A DNA stretch of 64,000 bases from Omphiscola glabra (lineage: Eukaryota; Mollusca; Gastropoda; Lymnaeidae), in the NCBI GenBank assembly GCA_964017045.1, contig OZ024811.1, forward strand, positions 10,696,318 through 10,760,317, read 5' to 3'. The notes under the pieces were generated by a model that saw only the letters and a program-made list of their open reading frames with translations, had not been told where the DNA came from and ran no database searches. Below, piece by piece: positions 36,601-46,504 of the stretch (positions are counted from its first letter, which is position 1; the number at the start of each line of letters is the position of its first letter). The translations under genes were made by a program, and so were the position numbers.

Positions 36601-39600
36601 ATTGAAATGTTTTCTTATTCTCAGGTCTGATTGAAAATGTCTTTTATTCTCAGGTCTTACCGCTGAAGTCCCTCTTTCTGTCATTGTTTCCTCTGATCAC
36701 CCACAGTGCTTCCAAGACATTTTCCCTGACTGTCGCATCTTGACTTGACGCAAGTCTTTCTACGGCATCCACTAATCCTAAACGGGGCGGACACAAAATT
36801 TTTAAAAAATGTAAGTGATTGAACATAAACCAATTTTTAAATGTAAGTAATTGAACATAAACCAATTTTTTAAATGTAAGTAATTGAACATAAACCAATT
36901 TTTTTAAATGTAAGTAATTGAACATAAACCAATTTTTTAAATGTAAGTAATTGAACATAAACCAATTTTTTAAATGTAAGTAATTGAACATAAACCAATT
37001 TTTTAAATGTAAGTAATTGAACATAAACCAATTTTTTTAAATGTAAGTAATTGAACATAAACCAATTTTTTAAATGTAAGTAATTGAACATAAACCAATT
37101 TTTTAAATGTAAGTAATTGAACATAAACCAATTTTTTTAAATGTAAGTAATTGAACATAAACCAATTTTTTAAATGTAAGTAATTGAACATAAACCAATT
37201 TTTTAAATGTAAGTAATTGAACATAAACCAACTTTTTAAATGTAAGTAATTGAACATAAACAAATTTTTTAAATGTAAGTAATTGAACATAAACCAATTT
37301 TTTAAATGTAAGTAATTGAACATAAACCAATTTTTTAAATGTAAGTAATTGAACATAAACCAATTTTTTAAATGTAAGTAATTGAACATAAACCAATTTT
37401 TTAAATGTAAGTAATTGAACATAAACCAATTTTTTAAATGTAAGTGATTGAACATAAACCAATTTTTTTAAATGTAAGCGATTGAACATAAAACAATTTT
37501 TTTAAATGTAAGCGATTGAACATAAAACAATTTTTTTAAATGTAAGCGATTGAACATAAAACAATTTTTTTAAATGTAAGCGATTGAACATAAACCAATT
37601 TTTTAAATGTAAGTAATTGAACATAAACCAATTTTTTAAATGTAAGTAATTGAACATAAACAAATTTTTTAAATGTAAGTAATTGAACATAAACCAATTT
37701 TTTAAATGTAAGTGATTGAACATAAACCAATTTTTTTAAATGTAAGCGATTGAACATAAAACAATTTTTTTAAATGTAAGCGATTGAACATAAAACAATT
37801 TTTTTAAATGTAAGCGATTGAACATAAAACAATTTTTTTAAATGTAAGCGATTGAACATAAAACAATTTTTTTAAATGTAAGCGATTGAACATAAAACAC
37901 GTTTTTTTAAATGTAAGCGATTGAACATAAACTCATTCAAATAAACACAATTTTAAACAAACAACGTAGATTAAAACAGTTGAGCCAAACAAACAAAAAC
38001 AAAAAAAAACGAAACATCTCGCATATCAAAAACCGTTTGTCTGCAACATAGTGACATAAGTAATGAATTACGTAGGTACCTCAAGTAAAGCTGACGTGGT
38101 GTAAATGTGGACACAAAAAGCGGGCATATACGTTTAAACCGACATTGAAACGAACAGGGTGGTTTGGACGCAGGATGCTGAGAAGTTATAGAAGGCTAGT
38201 TATGCTGCAAAGGGAGACAAGAAGAACGCGAAAATTATTTGAAGAAACAAGAAAGCTGGGTACCAGATTTTTTACAAAGACAGAGATGGATCGACGATGT
38301 AGGGAATGACTTAAAACAGTAGGGGGTTCGCGCATGGAGGCGGAAAGCCATAGATCGATCCGAATGGAAGGATGTGGTGGAGCAGACCAGGGCCCTACAA
38401 AGGCTGTAGCGCCACTGATGATGATGATGAGATTCTCTTACCTAGGTATTCAATAAAAGCTGTCCATGCCGTTCATAATTAGCAGGGTATTCAGGTCAAC
38501 ATTTTGTATAATTACCCGTGTATTCATTAAATGGCTGGCAATGTTTTGTATAATTATCTGGGAATTCATTAAATGGCTATCAATGTTTTGTATCATTACC
38601 TGGGTATTCAATGATGGCTGTCCGCGCCTTTTCATTGAAAGCTAACTTCCAGATGCATTCAAACGCAAGCAGCTTGTTCTAAGACGTGATTGGAATTGAG
38701 GACGTCAATAAACACGGACAGGGCGCCCTCTGACACTATCTGAACATTGAACAAAATACAAGTTGATGTTATTTTAACGAAAATGTGTATTTAATGTTTA
38801 GTACATAATTTTAAATCAATAGAGTCTGAGATTAAAAAAAAATATTAAATGCACATTTTCTCCACAAATATTTTATCGATCATATCACTTTGTACATTTT
38901 TAGAGAAATATGTTTTTTTTTGAAAGCTAGATATTTTTATAAATTTTTAAACTTTTTACAAACGCGAAAACTTTATTTTTGTAGTAAAAGAAAACAAAAG
39001 CAATGTAATATGTATCAAACAGATTCTTTTATCTATTCATCCATCATCCATTTACTTTTTTATTCTAATGATCCATCAATTCATCAATACATTCTCTATT
39101 TTTATCCATCTATTCATCAAACAACTCTGCCCATGTACATATCAATTTATTCATCGACATACTCTTCCCATCGATCCAACTATCCATCCATCCCTCCATC
39201 CACATATCCAACTTGAAACACAAAATTAATCCCTAACGCTTGGATTACCTTCCCTCTATTGACGTCGTTGACGGCCAGTTTTGCTAGGCCCAGCATCAAA
39301 GTCCAGGCCGTGTAACCGTAGCTGTTTCTCCTGTCCACTTCATTTTCGATGGCCTCTCTTAGCCACGCCACGCAGTGTCTTATCACTGTATCTGGGGCGC
39401 GAAAACAAACTTAACCCATTGCGCCCAAACGCCATCAAGGGGAGCGGACAGAAGAATACACACATAATATATATATTTTTTTTTAAACTTAAAAAAAGGC
39501 TTTCTGGCAAACACAGCAAAAGATAGACTATACTTAAAAATTTCTTAAAATGCATTACGCAAAGGAAGTCTGTGCACAAGTGCAATGAGACATTCTATGA

Positions 39601-42600
39601 AGCCAAACGATTTAAATTTAATTTTGAAGAAACTTTATTATTTTTTTTTAAAATTTATTTTTGGAAGTATTTTCTACACAGACTACTTTGCTTAATGCAT
39701 TTTAAGAAATACAAAAAGTTTCTATTTATCTTTAAAAGAAATTATTTAAAAAAAAAAATGTTAATTATTTTTTTAAAAAATGTGCCTCCTTTTAGGTTTA
39801 AAATTTGTCATCTTTAAATTATCGACCGAAGAAGAATCAGGTACATTTCAAAACAGGAAACTCATACAAAATCTCGATTAAAGTGATAAAATAAATTACC
39901 TAGGCATAAAAGTAAAGAGGAGAATTAAGCTACTGCGACTTTTTATACTCCTGGTTTCCTGGCATCCGTTGATGTATCTAATTGCAATATGCGCTGCTCC
40001 TTTTTTCGTTGTATAAATACAAATTCAACTGCTTTCATCATCAGTCACCACCCCAACACTCCACCCCAACACTCCATCCCAAAACTCCACCCCAACACTC
40101 CACCCCAATACTCCGCCCCAACACTCCACCCCGACACTCCACCCAAACAGTCCACGGAAACACTCCACCCCAACACTCCACACCAACACTCCACTACACC
40201 ACTTCACCCCAACACTACACCCAGGGCCGACCCTAACAATTGCGGGGGCCCTATGCAAAACGGATTGCTCGGGGCCCATTCTGGGTAGAGAGTAAGGATA
40301 CTAAGTGAAAATTAAGATTTTGTATTAGAAAATAAATTCGGGGCGGGGCCTATGAAAGTGCGGGGCCCATTACGGCCGCATATGTTGCAGTGGCCTAAGG
40401 CCGGCCCTGACTACACCTCTTTCGACCCGGTCAACCGATGCTCTAACCTTGTGTCAGCGACTTAGATGCGAGGTTATAGGTCAGGACGAGCAGACGCGAT
40501 CAACTGAGCTAGAGGGTCGCGAGTGACAACAAAAAAATTATTCTTCAAACATAGCTGAAGCATTTGTTAATTAGAATGAAAATCTTTAATAATAATAATG
40601 AAGAGAAGTTAATGGAAAAAATGGCCAGCGACTCACTATGTTTATCTATCAATTTCTCACTCTCTGCCTCTTCCACGATGTAAGCCGTCGCCAGCATGGA
40701 CGATACGCTCATCACTTCATCATCAGCATCAAAATAGTGCACCAGAGCCTTAGGAATGTGTGGTGAGTATAGCATAAAATAATATACAGATATCAAAGTG
40801 AAAATACAGGGGAGACGAGCGAAAAAAAAAAGAAACAAATATTTGGGAACGCCCGAAATGCATTATATTCCAATATTTGTTATATCGTCACGCGTTATAG
40901 CGGGGGTTACACTTCACCTTAATAAATAAACTATATTTAATTATTTTTTTTTCAATGTGCACAAAAAAACGTTCAAAGTGTGAAGGAATATTAAAACTTC
41001 AGTTTTGGAATAACTGAAGTCGAACATTTGGATTTTGAATAAGAAGTGGACCACACGGATAGAAGCGGACGACATGAAAGAAAAAAGTGGACAACATGAA
41101 TAAAAGTGGACCACCTGGATAAAAGTGGACCACCTGGATAAAAGTTGACCACATGAATAGAAGGGACCACATGAATTAAAGTGGAACACATGAAAAAAAA
41201 AGTGGACCACGTGAATAGAAGTGGGCCGTGTAGCTCGGACAGGTGTATCTTATCATTGTACGTCTCCAAGAAAATATTTCAAATGGTAATAGATGCCGGC
41301 CTTTCAAAAGATTGGAATATAAGCGTTGTGAATGAATGCATTAGAAATGGGAATACCCGAAAGGAAGTACAAAAGTGCCCCTTGTGAAACAAGATGAGCG
41401 ATAAAGGGAGGCGTTAGAGGCAATGGCTAATGACCTGGGGATACCCGTTAAAAGTTGAGTGGAAATTAACTAGTATTTTGTTATGTGTGTGTATATCTCT
41501 CTATTTCAGAGAACGCCCGAGCCGAGAGATATGACTGAAAAATATAAAGAGACAGCCTAAGCTTAGATTTGTGTTGATTGCCTCATGCTAACAGACTGTC
41601 ATAGTAACTTAGTACCAGAGAAGCTGTTCTAAGAGACTGTTATAGTTACCCAGTACTGGAGAAGCTGTACTAACAGACTTTCATAGTTACCCAGTACCAG
41701 AGAAGCCGTACACAAACATATTTAAGTATGATTAGAATAATTTACTACAGTATTTACATCTGCACTCCTTGCGTCCTTAAAATACTGCTTGAGTCCACTG
41801 TCTTTGTTGGCCGTGTTGTGAAGGACGCAGATTGAGCCTTTCTTGAAGAATAATATTGTCTGCAATTAAAGTCAGCGTTTTTTTTTAAAGTTATAGAAGT
41901 AGACTTGAAAATATATTTGACTAAATTAGGGTAACACTGCCACAAAAATAAATATTATGTTTCGAGCAAGTGTTAATAAATACAGTTTAAAAAGTAATCC
42001 TCACATATTCCTCTTGACGTTTTGAAGACGCTTAGCTGTACAAAAATATGATTAAAAATTAATGAAAAAGGAAATACAGGTTTATGGATTTAACATACTT
42101 CAGAATCGAGGTCACCAAAGTCAGTTCCAGGTCGAAGATTTCTAGTGAAGAATTCGACTGAACCATGCCGAGCAAGACCCTGGACGACATGAAATTGAAG
42201 AATTGTTGATAACTTAGATTAAAGATCATATGAACGTTTAAATACAGGTAACCACCCCCTTATAGTCGTCGGTCATAATTTACACAAGTCATCAAGAGAT
42301 TTTCCCCCCAGCCCTGCTTTCACGAAAAATTCGGAAGTTTGGCCGAAAATACCGTCCTTACAAAATAAAGATGAAAAAAAAAACGAGCCACTCAGCTCGG
42401 TCTACACCCTCCGCGCCCGCTTACTACGCCACTAAACCTACTTTATTTTCGTTGAGAAATCTAAAAATTCCGTGACGAATTTCAGTGTAAAGTAAAGTAT
42501 AAACAAACCTACTTTTGAAAATACATGCGTTTTGAAAATGTTCCAAAAGAAGCGTAAATTAAATGCTCCGCCAAAGCTTAAGAGTTGTTACAGGAACACG

Positions 42601-45600
42601 TCTTAGAAAGAGAATGGTGATGAAATTTTCTTCGAAAATCGGAAAGACGTGCACGCGGCGTTATCTGTAATTTCAGACCACTTGTCAAAAACCACGATCG
42701 ATGCGAGCTTACAATGCAAACGTAATCATGCGTGGAACGTTATATTTGCCAAGTCGCAAGATATCACTGTGCTTCATCACGGGCGACCCACGCCTTTATT
42801 TAGTCATATGACTGAAATTAGGCCTTAAGGAGAGCTGTAGTAATACTAATACAGTTATAGTAGGTTTATACTTTATAGTCAAATGAACTGATACTACTAT
42901 TAGTAGTATCAGTTCATTTGACTATAAAGTATAAACCTACTATAACTAGTTTTGTACATTGCAGGCCTGGTATTAGTTATAGTAGGTGGAAGCACGCTTA
43001 AATTACATTTTTGGTATAGTATTAATTTGTGTAGTTTAGAATTACATTACAAAAAGTGATCAGATTTATTCATATGTTTAAAAGTGTGTAACACAGCCAT
43101 TCTATAGAAAGCCTAATTAAAGAGTGAAATACATAGAAAGCAATTATAAACTTTTCCTAGGCATTCTTCTGAATGACTGGAGTACACACTTTGACCTTAA
43201 CATTAAGATTACAAAATATTAAATCTCATATATGGATTGTTATCGAGATACAAATAAATGGTCAAATGTGTTTGTACCGTCCGGTGATGTGTGTTTGTGT
43301 GTGAGTGTGTTTATCTGTGTGTGTGTGTGATGACAAGCTAAAAGGTCTGACATCCAAGGGCAAAATAGTAAAGTGACTATTGCTAAGTTAATCCCGATCC
43401 AATTTAGGTGCTAAACAAGGATGTTTAGGTCCCAATAAGTTCGGTTGGCTAAAAAAAAAGGAATTAAGACGCTTTTAGCTTAACAATGCTCAATGTGATA
43501 TTGCAAAAAAACAAAAAAAAGTAAACGGGGGGGGGGGGGGGGAGAAGAGATTTACTTCCTGGGGCACATTGTAGGAGAGTCTCTTAAGACAAATAAATAT
43601 TGCCAGAAAAGTTTTTTCCAAAAGTTTTGTGAAAACGAGTTTTGAAATATTTAAATATTTCGGTTTCGGCTTTCGGTTTCGTTAAATTTTTGGTACCGAC
43701 TGAAAGTCATTTTTACTTTCCGGTCTGGTTTCGGTTTCGGCCGAAATCAGAAAATCACTTTTCATCGGTCTCTACTAAAAGGTCAGTGGATGTCACTGGT
43801 GACCCACTGATCTTGAAGGGTTTCATTATCACGGGGTATGGGGGGGGGGTAAGATTGGGGGAGGGCTCGTGTACAGTTCTTAAGCTCAAATGGACATCAG
43901 AAAGTGGGTAAAAATTGAGATGCGAGATTCCACCACAAACTAACAAATTGACAGAGCTACCTAATAAAAAAGGTACAAAATAAAAATAAGCAACTTCTTT
44001 ATTGCTGCCATAGTGCCTTGCCCTGTTAAATAAATTCTATTAATCTCGCCCCATTTGAAACTACATACTCTCGAAAATTCTGTACTTCCGTCGGAGAAAT
44101 TCCAGCAGATCTCAAAGGTGCATTTGGTCAAGGTCATCATGATGTCACTTTTATTGACCCCGACGTCTCGGCAGTGACGCAACATCGTCATCAGTTTTTC
44201 TGGGAATAAGATTCTACCGCTTTTAAAGTAAATCAGCTCACATGAGAATTACATTTTACCTTCCAGATAATTGTCAGTAATTTTCCAGTATTTTCATCAA
44301 TATACTTTAAGAGCGTGCAGTTACAGGGCTGATCATAGAGTGGCGAAGTTAGTGACATCATTACTGATACGGTATTTATTTGACTTAGCGACCTGACTGA
44401 TCGCGTTTTCAAACAAGAATATTTCTGAGTTTCAAATACCTTTACAAAAAAAGTGTTTATTCTTTAGCTTGCCACTAAACCTCATGAATGGTGGACCACT
44501 AGAAAGTGTGTTGCTAGTCCATCGCTGAAATTAACTGTACACATTTGGTGGGGGAATTCACGTCACAAATGTATTAGTGTATTTACGTCACGCATTTAAT
44601 GGATAATACAAGTAAAAGAAATGTAAGGGTGTTTATGATCTTATTCCCCCCCTAGCCCCCAACCCCGCTAAAAAAATAAAAACAAAAAAAGCAACAACGA
44701 CTTGATTTATAATTTAAAATTAATTAAAAGAGATTTTTGTTTTTGACTCAATATTTGGAATCTAATTATTGGTTGAATTAAAAAAACAAAAAAAAAAACA
44801 ACAAACAAACAAAAAAAAAATATACGAAACTTATAAAAATATCTAATCTAAAACTAATGTCAGTCGCACTCACCAGTTATCTGTAAATCAGCCAATAATT
44901 TGCCAATGATTTCCTTTTTGTTGACATAAGCCCAAAATAAGTTATGAATAACCTGCAGGTAGCTGTACCAGGTCGTGTAACTGTCAACTGGCAGGGTCAT
45001 AAAGCGGGAAGCAATCCGTCTGAGGAACTCTTCGAGCTGGGTCACGTTTAGGTCCCATGGTAAGGACTGTAGCCATTCTTCACAGTGTGACTATTGCAAA
45101 AATACAATTGATTTAGTTTTTTGTAATAGAAGGAGTGCCATAAAAAATCACAGCGAACTAAGTATGTTAAATCTTTAAATGAAAGAACAGGACAATAAAA
45201 TGAGAACGCATAGGCCAAAAGTCTTCTTCAGTAGACAAAAATTTTTTTAAAAAATAAATAAAAAAAATAAAATAGAAATGAGTTACAAATTTAAGTGCCT
45301 GTAGTTCGCAGTGTTATGGGAAATGTTTGAGACAATAGTGCTAAATTATTGACGGAAGTCGGGTTGTCCAAAAACAAAACATCTTTACTAGCCAAAAGAT
45401 AACAGGAAGGGACTATTTACTCTACCTTGACGATCACTTATATTAGAAAAAAAAAAATTTTCAGTTCTGAATAATTTTTTTTCCTCGGTCCATATAGCAT
45501 CTAACAATTTTCAAGACAAACTTCCCAAAATATCTATCTTTTCACTTGTGGGAAAACGTGGCGTCTGGAGCTCTAAACCGTTTACAAAAGGACGTAATTG

Positions 45601-45658
45601 TTCAAGAGCCGAGAGATTCATGACTGTTATGTTTGGCGCATGGTGTACTTACCTCCAT
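33626..45658 (-). CDS. Armadillo-like helical repeat protein, frame broken in one exon
   Basis: Minus-strand exons in order: 45658-45653, 45090-44874, 44199-44069, 42179-42099, 41859-41758, 40748-40637, 39391-39249, 38739-38600, 36777-36661 and possibly 33651-33626. GT-AG borders and phases agree except for a 4-nt excess near 38665-38672, which puts a TGA in frame; without it the protein would have about 356 residues. The start is ATG GAG then GTAAGT, with A at -3. The peptide (EEWLQSLPWDL, GSICVLHNTANKDSGLKQYF, YTAWTLMLGLAKLAVND, ECIWKLAFNEKARTAIIEYP, ENVLEALWVIRGNNDRKRDF) shows the helix pairs of armadillo/HEAT folds. Molluscan relatives I recall sometimes carry a C-terminal TIR domain; none is visible here. 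The tiny last exon is tentative. The role is unknown; protein binding is likely. It may be a pseudogene. Confidence 0.65.
33680..33915. repeat. Minisatellite, about 27-bp unit
   Basis: Eight or nine diverged copies built on GAGGACCAGGGTGTGAGAGCT. It lies just upstream (minus strand) of the tentative last exon of the armadillo-like gene. Repetitive open frames on both strands are rejected as genes. Confidence 0.8.
34190..34690 (+). mobile_element. tRNA-derived SINE-like element
   Basis: Begins GATGCTGGGTGGCCGAGTGG, in which TGGCCGAGTGG is an excellent pol III box A. A degenerate box B (GAATTCAAAACCC) sits further downstream than usual because a 37-bp block containing CACCCCGGGTGGATGGGACT is duplicated in between. 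A non-tRNA body follows (CCCGGAGATGGAGTCC, AAAGGCGG, GCGACGCCACTGGTGCCAAG). It ends near an A-rich AAAATCGAAAATCAAAAGG. Bases 33916-34189 and 34691-35159 show nothing recognisable. Confidence 0.6.
35160..35580 (+). repeat. Interspersed repeat with internal G tract, copy 4
   Basis: Shows CTTCGAAAGGCTAATTGGCC, CACTTTCCGTCAAGGTATCG, CTAAATCAGATTCTTAAAAA, TCGCAAGTGCGTTTTTTGTG, ACTGTCGCGAGCC and GGGGGCTCTAATTGGGATTC. The G tract is shorter here, and a C-run follows. The Helitron at 35590 lies directly after it. Confidence 0.65.
35590..36306 (+). mobile_element. Non-autonomous Helitron, 717 bp
   Basis: Starts TCATATATATATATAAAAGT after an A and ends with the hairpin CCCGGGCCACGCCGGG, TATATCGGCTAG, followed by T, so it sits in an A/T target as Helitrons do. 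It contains the GGGGCCGGGGGCCCC and TATATGAGCTATATAAA motifs seen in the larger Helitrons. No open frame of interest. It lies in the long last intron of the armadillo-like gene. Confidence 0.8.
36545..36660 (-). repeat. Donor-anchored repeat after armadillo-like exon 9
   Basis: On the minus strand the intron begins GTAAGACCTGAGAATAAAAG, and this is repeated as ATCAGACCTGAGAATAAGAA, ATCAGACCTGAGAATGAGAA and ATCAGACTTGTAAATAAGAG with ACATTTCA links, a 29-30-bp unit in four copies. The array starts at the donor itself. Confidence 0.75.
36795..37940. repeat. Minisatellite, 33-34-bp unit
   Basis: About 34 copies of ATGTAAGTAATTGAACATAA plus ACCAATTTTTTAA. A sub-block near 37470-37930 uses the variant AAGCGATTG and CATAAAACAATT. 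It fills the intron before armadillo-like exon 9 and ends 18 bp short of that exon's acceptor. Minus-strand open frames through it are period artefacts. Bases 37941-38144 show nothing. Confidence 0.95.
38145..38432 (+). mobile_element. LINE C-terminal fragment with (ATG)n tail
   Basis: Plus-strand frames read RWIDDVGNDLKQ, a stop, GVRAWRRKAIDRSEWKDVVE then QTRALQRL and a stop, followed by CGCCACTGATGATGATGATGA. This is the standard end of a LINE ORF2 and 3' tail, with frame damage upstream (AGRMLRSYRRLVM-like text near 38170). Confidence 0.75.
38440..38635 (-). repeat. Donor-anchored repeat at the end of armadillo-like exon 8
   Basis: On the minus strand the exon end and donor CAGCCATCATTGAATACCCAG-type junction (split here as ATTGAATACCCAG/GTAATGATAC) is followed by AGCCATTTAATGAATTCCCA, AGCCATTTAATGAATACACG and a decayed copy with GACAGCTTTTATTGAATACC then TAGGTAAGAG. 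Unit about 42 bp, four to five copies. The last copy still looks like an intact exon end plus a good donor. Confidence 0.75.
38890..39220. other. Intron sequence with CATC-rich simple DNA
   Basis: AT-rich DNA followed by loose ATTCATCAATA, CATCCATC and ATCCATCCCTCC motifs (39030-39205). No gene. The interval 39400-40035 is likewise AT-rich and featureless. Confidence 0.5.
40040..40215. repeat. Minisatellite, 13-bp unit
   Basis: About 13 copies of CACCCCAACACTC with scattered changes, ending directly at the hAT-type element that follows. Confidence 0.9.
40222..40409. mobile_element. hAT-type MITE with GGCCGGCCCTG ends
   Basis: 188 bp with terminal inverted repeats CAGGGCCGACCCTA and AAGGCCGGCCCTG. 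It is flanked by the exact 8-bp duplication ACTACACC (40214-40221 and 40410-40417), which taken with the CAGGG start points to the hAT superfamily. Internal GGGGGCCCTATGCAAAA and GGGGCCTATGAAAGTG. Not coding. It lies in intron 6 of the armadillo-like gene, between exons 40748-40637 and 39391-39249. Confidence 0.82.
41035..41225. repeat. Minisatellite, about 18-bp unit
   Basis: About nine copies of AAAGTGGACCACCTGGAT and relatives (ACATGAATA variants). It is in an intron of the armadillo-like gene. The interval 41230-41585 shows nothing recognisable. Confidence 0.8.
41590..41715. repeat. Three-copy tandem repeat, about 48 bp
   Basis: Units carry AACAGACTGTCATAGTAACT, TAGTACCAGAGAAGCTGT and similar. 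It ends some 40 bp from the donor of the exon at 41758-41859, so unlike the other arrays it is not anchored on the splice site. Confidence 0.75.
42853..42947. repeat. Perfect 95-nt palindrome
   Basis: Two 47-bp arms, exactly inverted, are separated by a single T at 42900. The left arm starts AGTTATAGTAGGTTTATACT and ends GATACTACTA. A further AGTTATAGTAGGT lies at 42977-42989. Transcribed on either strand it would make an uninterrupted 47-bp stem. It lies in an intron of the armadillo-like gene; 42190-42850 shows nothing else. Confidence 0.97.
43000..44060. other. Intron DNA with simple sequence
   Basis: Includes a (TG)n stretch near 43285-43330 and a run of about 16 G near 43527. Near 43640-43760 it has GGTTTCGG-rich sequence with the inverted motif TTTCGGCCGAAA, which may be a transposon scrap. 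No coding sequence. The interval 44210-44870 is AT-rich and empty. Confidence 0.45.
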
Positions 45659-45764
45659 TTTAAATTTCTTGATTCAATTGCTGTACCTGCCGAATTTGAT
45701 TCTGTCAAAGAAATACACATCATATTTCAATGTAGATTATTAAACTATGGCCTAAAAACAGGGT

Positions 45765-46055
45765 AAGACAGGGGTCGACCACTCTAAGCCCTATTCGGAT
45801 CGTAAAGACAGGGGTCGACCACTTTAGAGCCCTATTCGGATCGTAAAGACAGGGGTCGACCACTTTAGAGCCCTATTCGGATCGTAAAGACAGGGGTCGA
45901 CCACTTTAGATCCCTATTCCAAATGGTAAAGATTGGGGTCGACCACTCTAAGCCCTATGACGATGGTAACGACAGGGGTCGACCACTCTAAAGCCTTTTT
46001 ACGATGGTTAAGACAGGGGTCGACTACTCTAGAGCCCTACTACGATATTAAATTA
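45765..46055. repeat. Minisatellite upstream of the armadillo-like start, 41-bp unit
   Basis: Seven copies built on AAGACAGGGGTCGACCACTT, then TAGAGCCCTATTCGGATCGT. It begins about 110 bp upstream of the proposed minus-strand ATG (45658), so it may lie in the promoter or 5' leader. The interval 45100-45650 is intron 1 of that gene; 46060-46500 holds nothing clear. Confidence 0.9.
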
Positions 46056-46504
46056 TTTAACAAAACCATCTCCCGAAACATGTATTTATTTTTACATTTT
46101 CTAATTCCAATTTTTATTTTTTGACAATACAGATATTACTGGAAGTTGCCGTTAATGTAAAAATTGAAAATTGTTTCATTCTTCCTGAACCCCAGTGATG
46201 CATTAACCTAAAGACGAATGGGTCATGAGCCCTGGGCCCCGCAATTCGCAGGGATCCAATTTTAAAATAAAAATTAAATTTGATTAGATCTTGTAGCTAC
46301 TTGCATAGCTGCAATGTATAGTACTGATAGACATATGGCTTATTTAGATAAACAAAACGTTATAGAATTGTGTGGAGGAAAGAAAATCAAAAAGTAAAGT
46401 TAAACAACGCAAATCGTAAACATTTACTGAGACGGTAATCATTAGAGGGAATATTTTAAAAGACTGTCATCTTTTAAAGAAACTTGGTTTTCAAAAAAAA
46501 AAAA

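Noticed and set aside
36650..37757. Several minus-strand frames reading NWFMFNYLHLK repeats
   Set aside because: Products of the 33-34-bp array in different phases.
40025..40288. Proline/threonine-rich frames on the plus strand
   Set aside because: They are translations of the 13-bp minisatellite running into the hAT MITE.
42853..42947. MicroRNA precursor
   Set aside because: The stem is perfectly paired with a one-base centre, unlike the mismatched stems and larger loops of animal pre-miRNAs.
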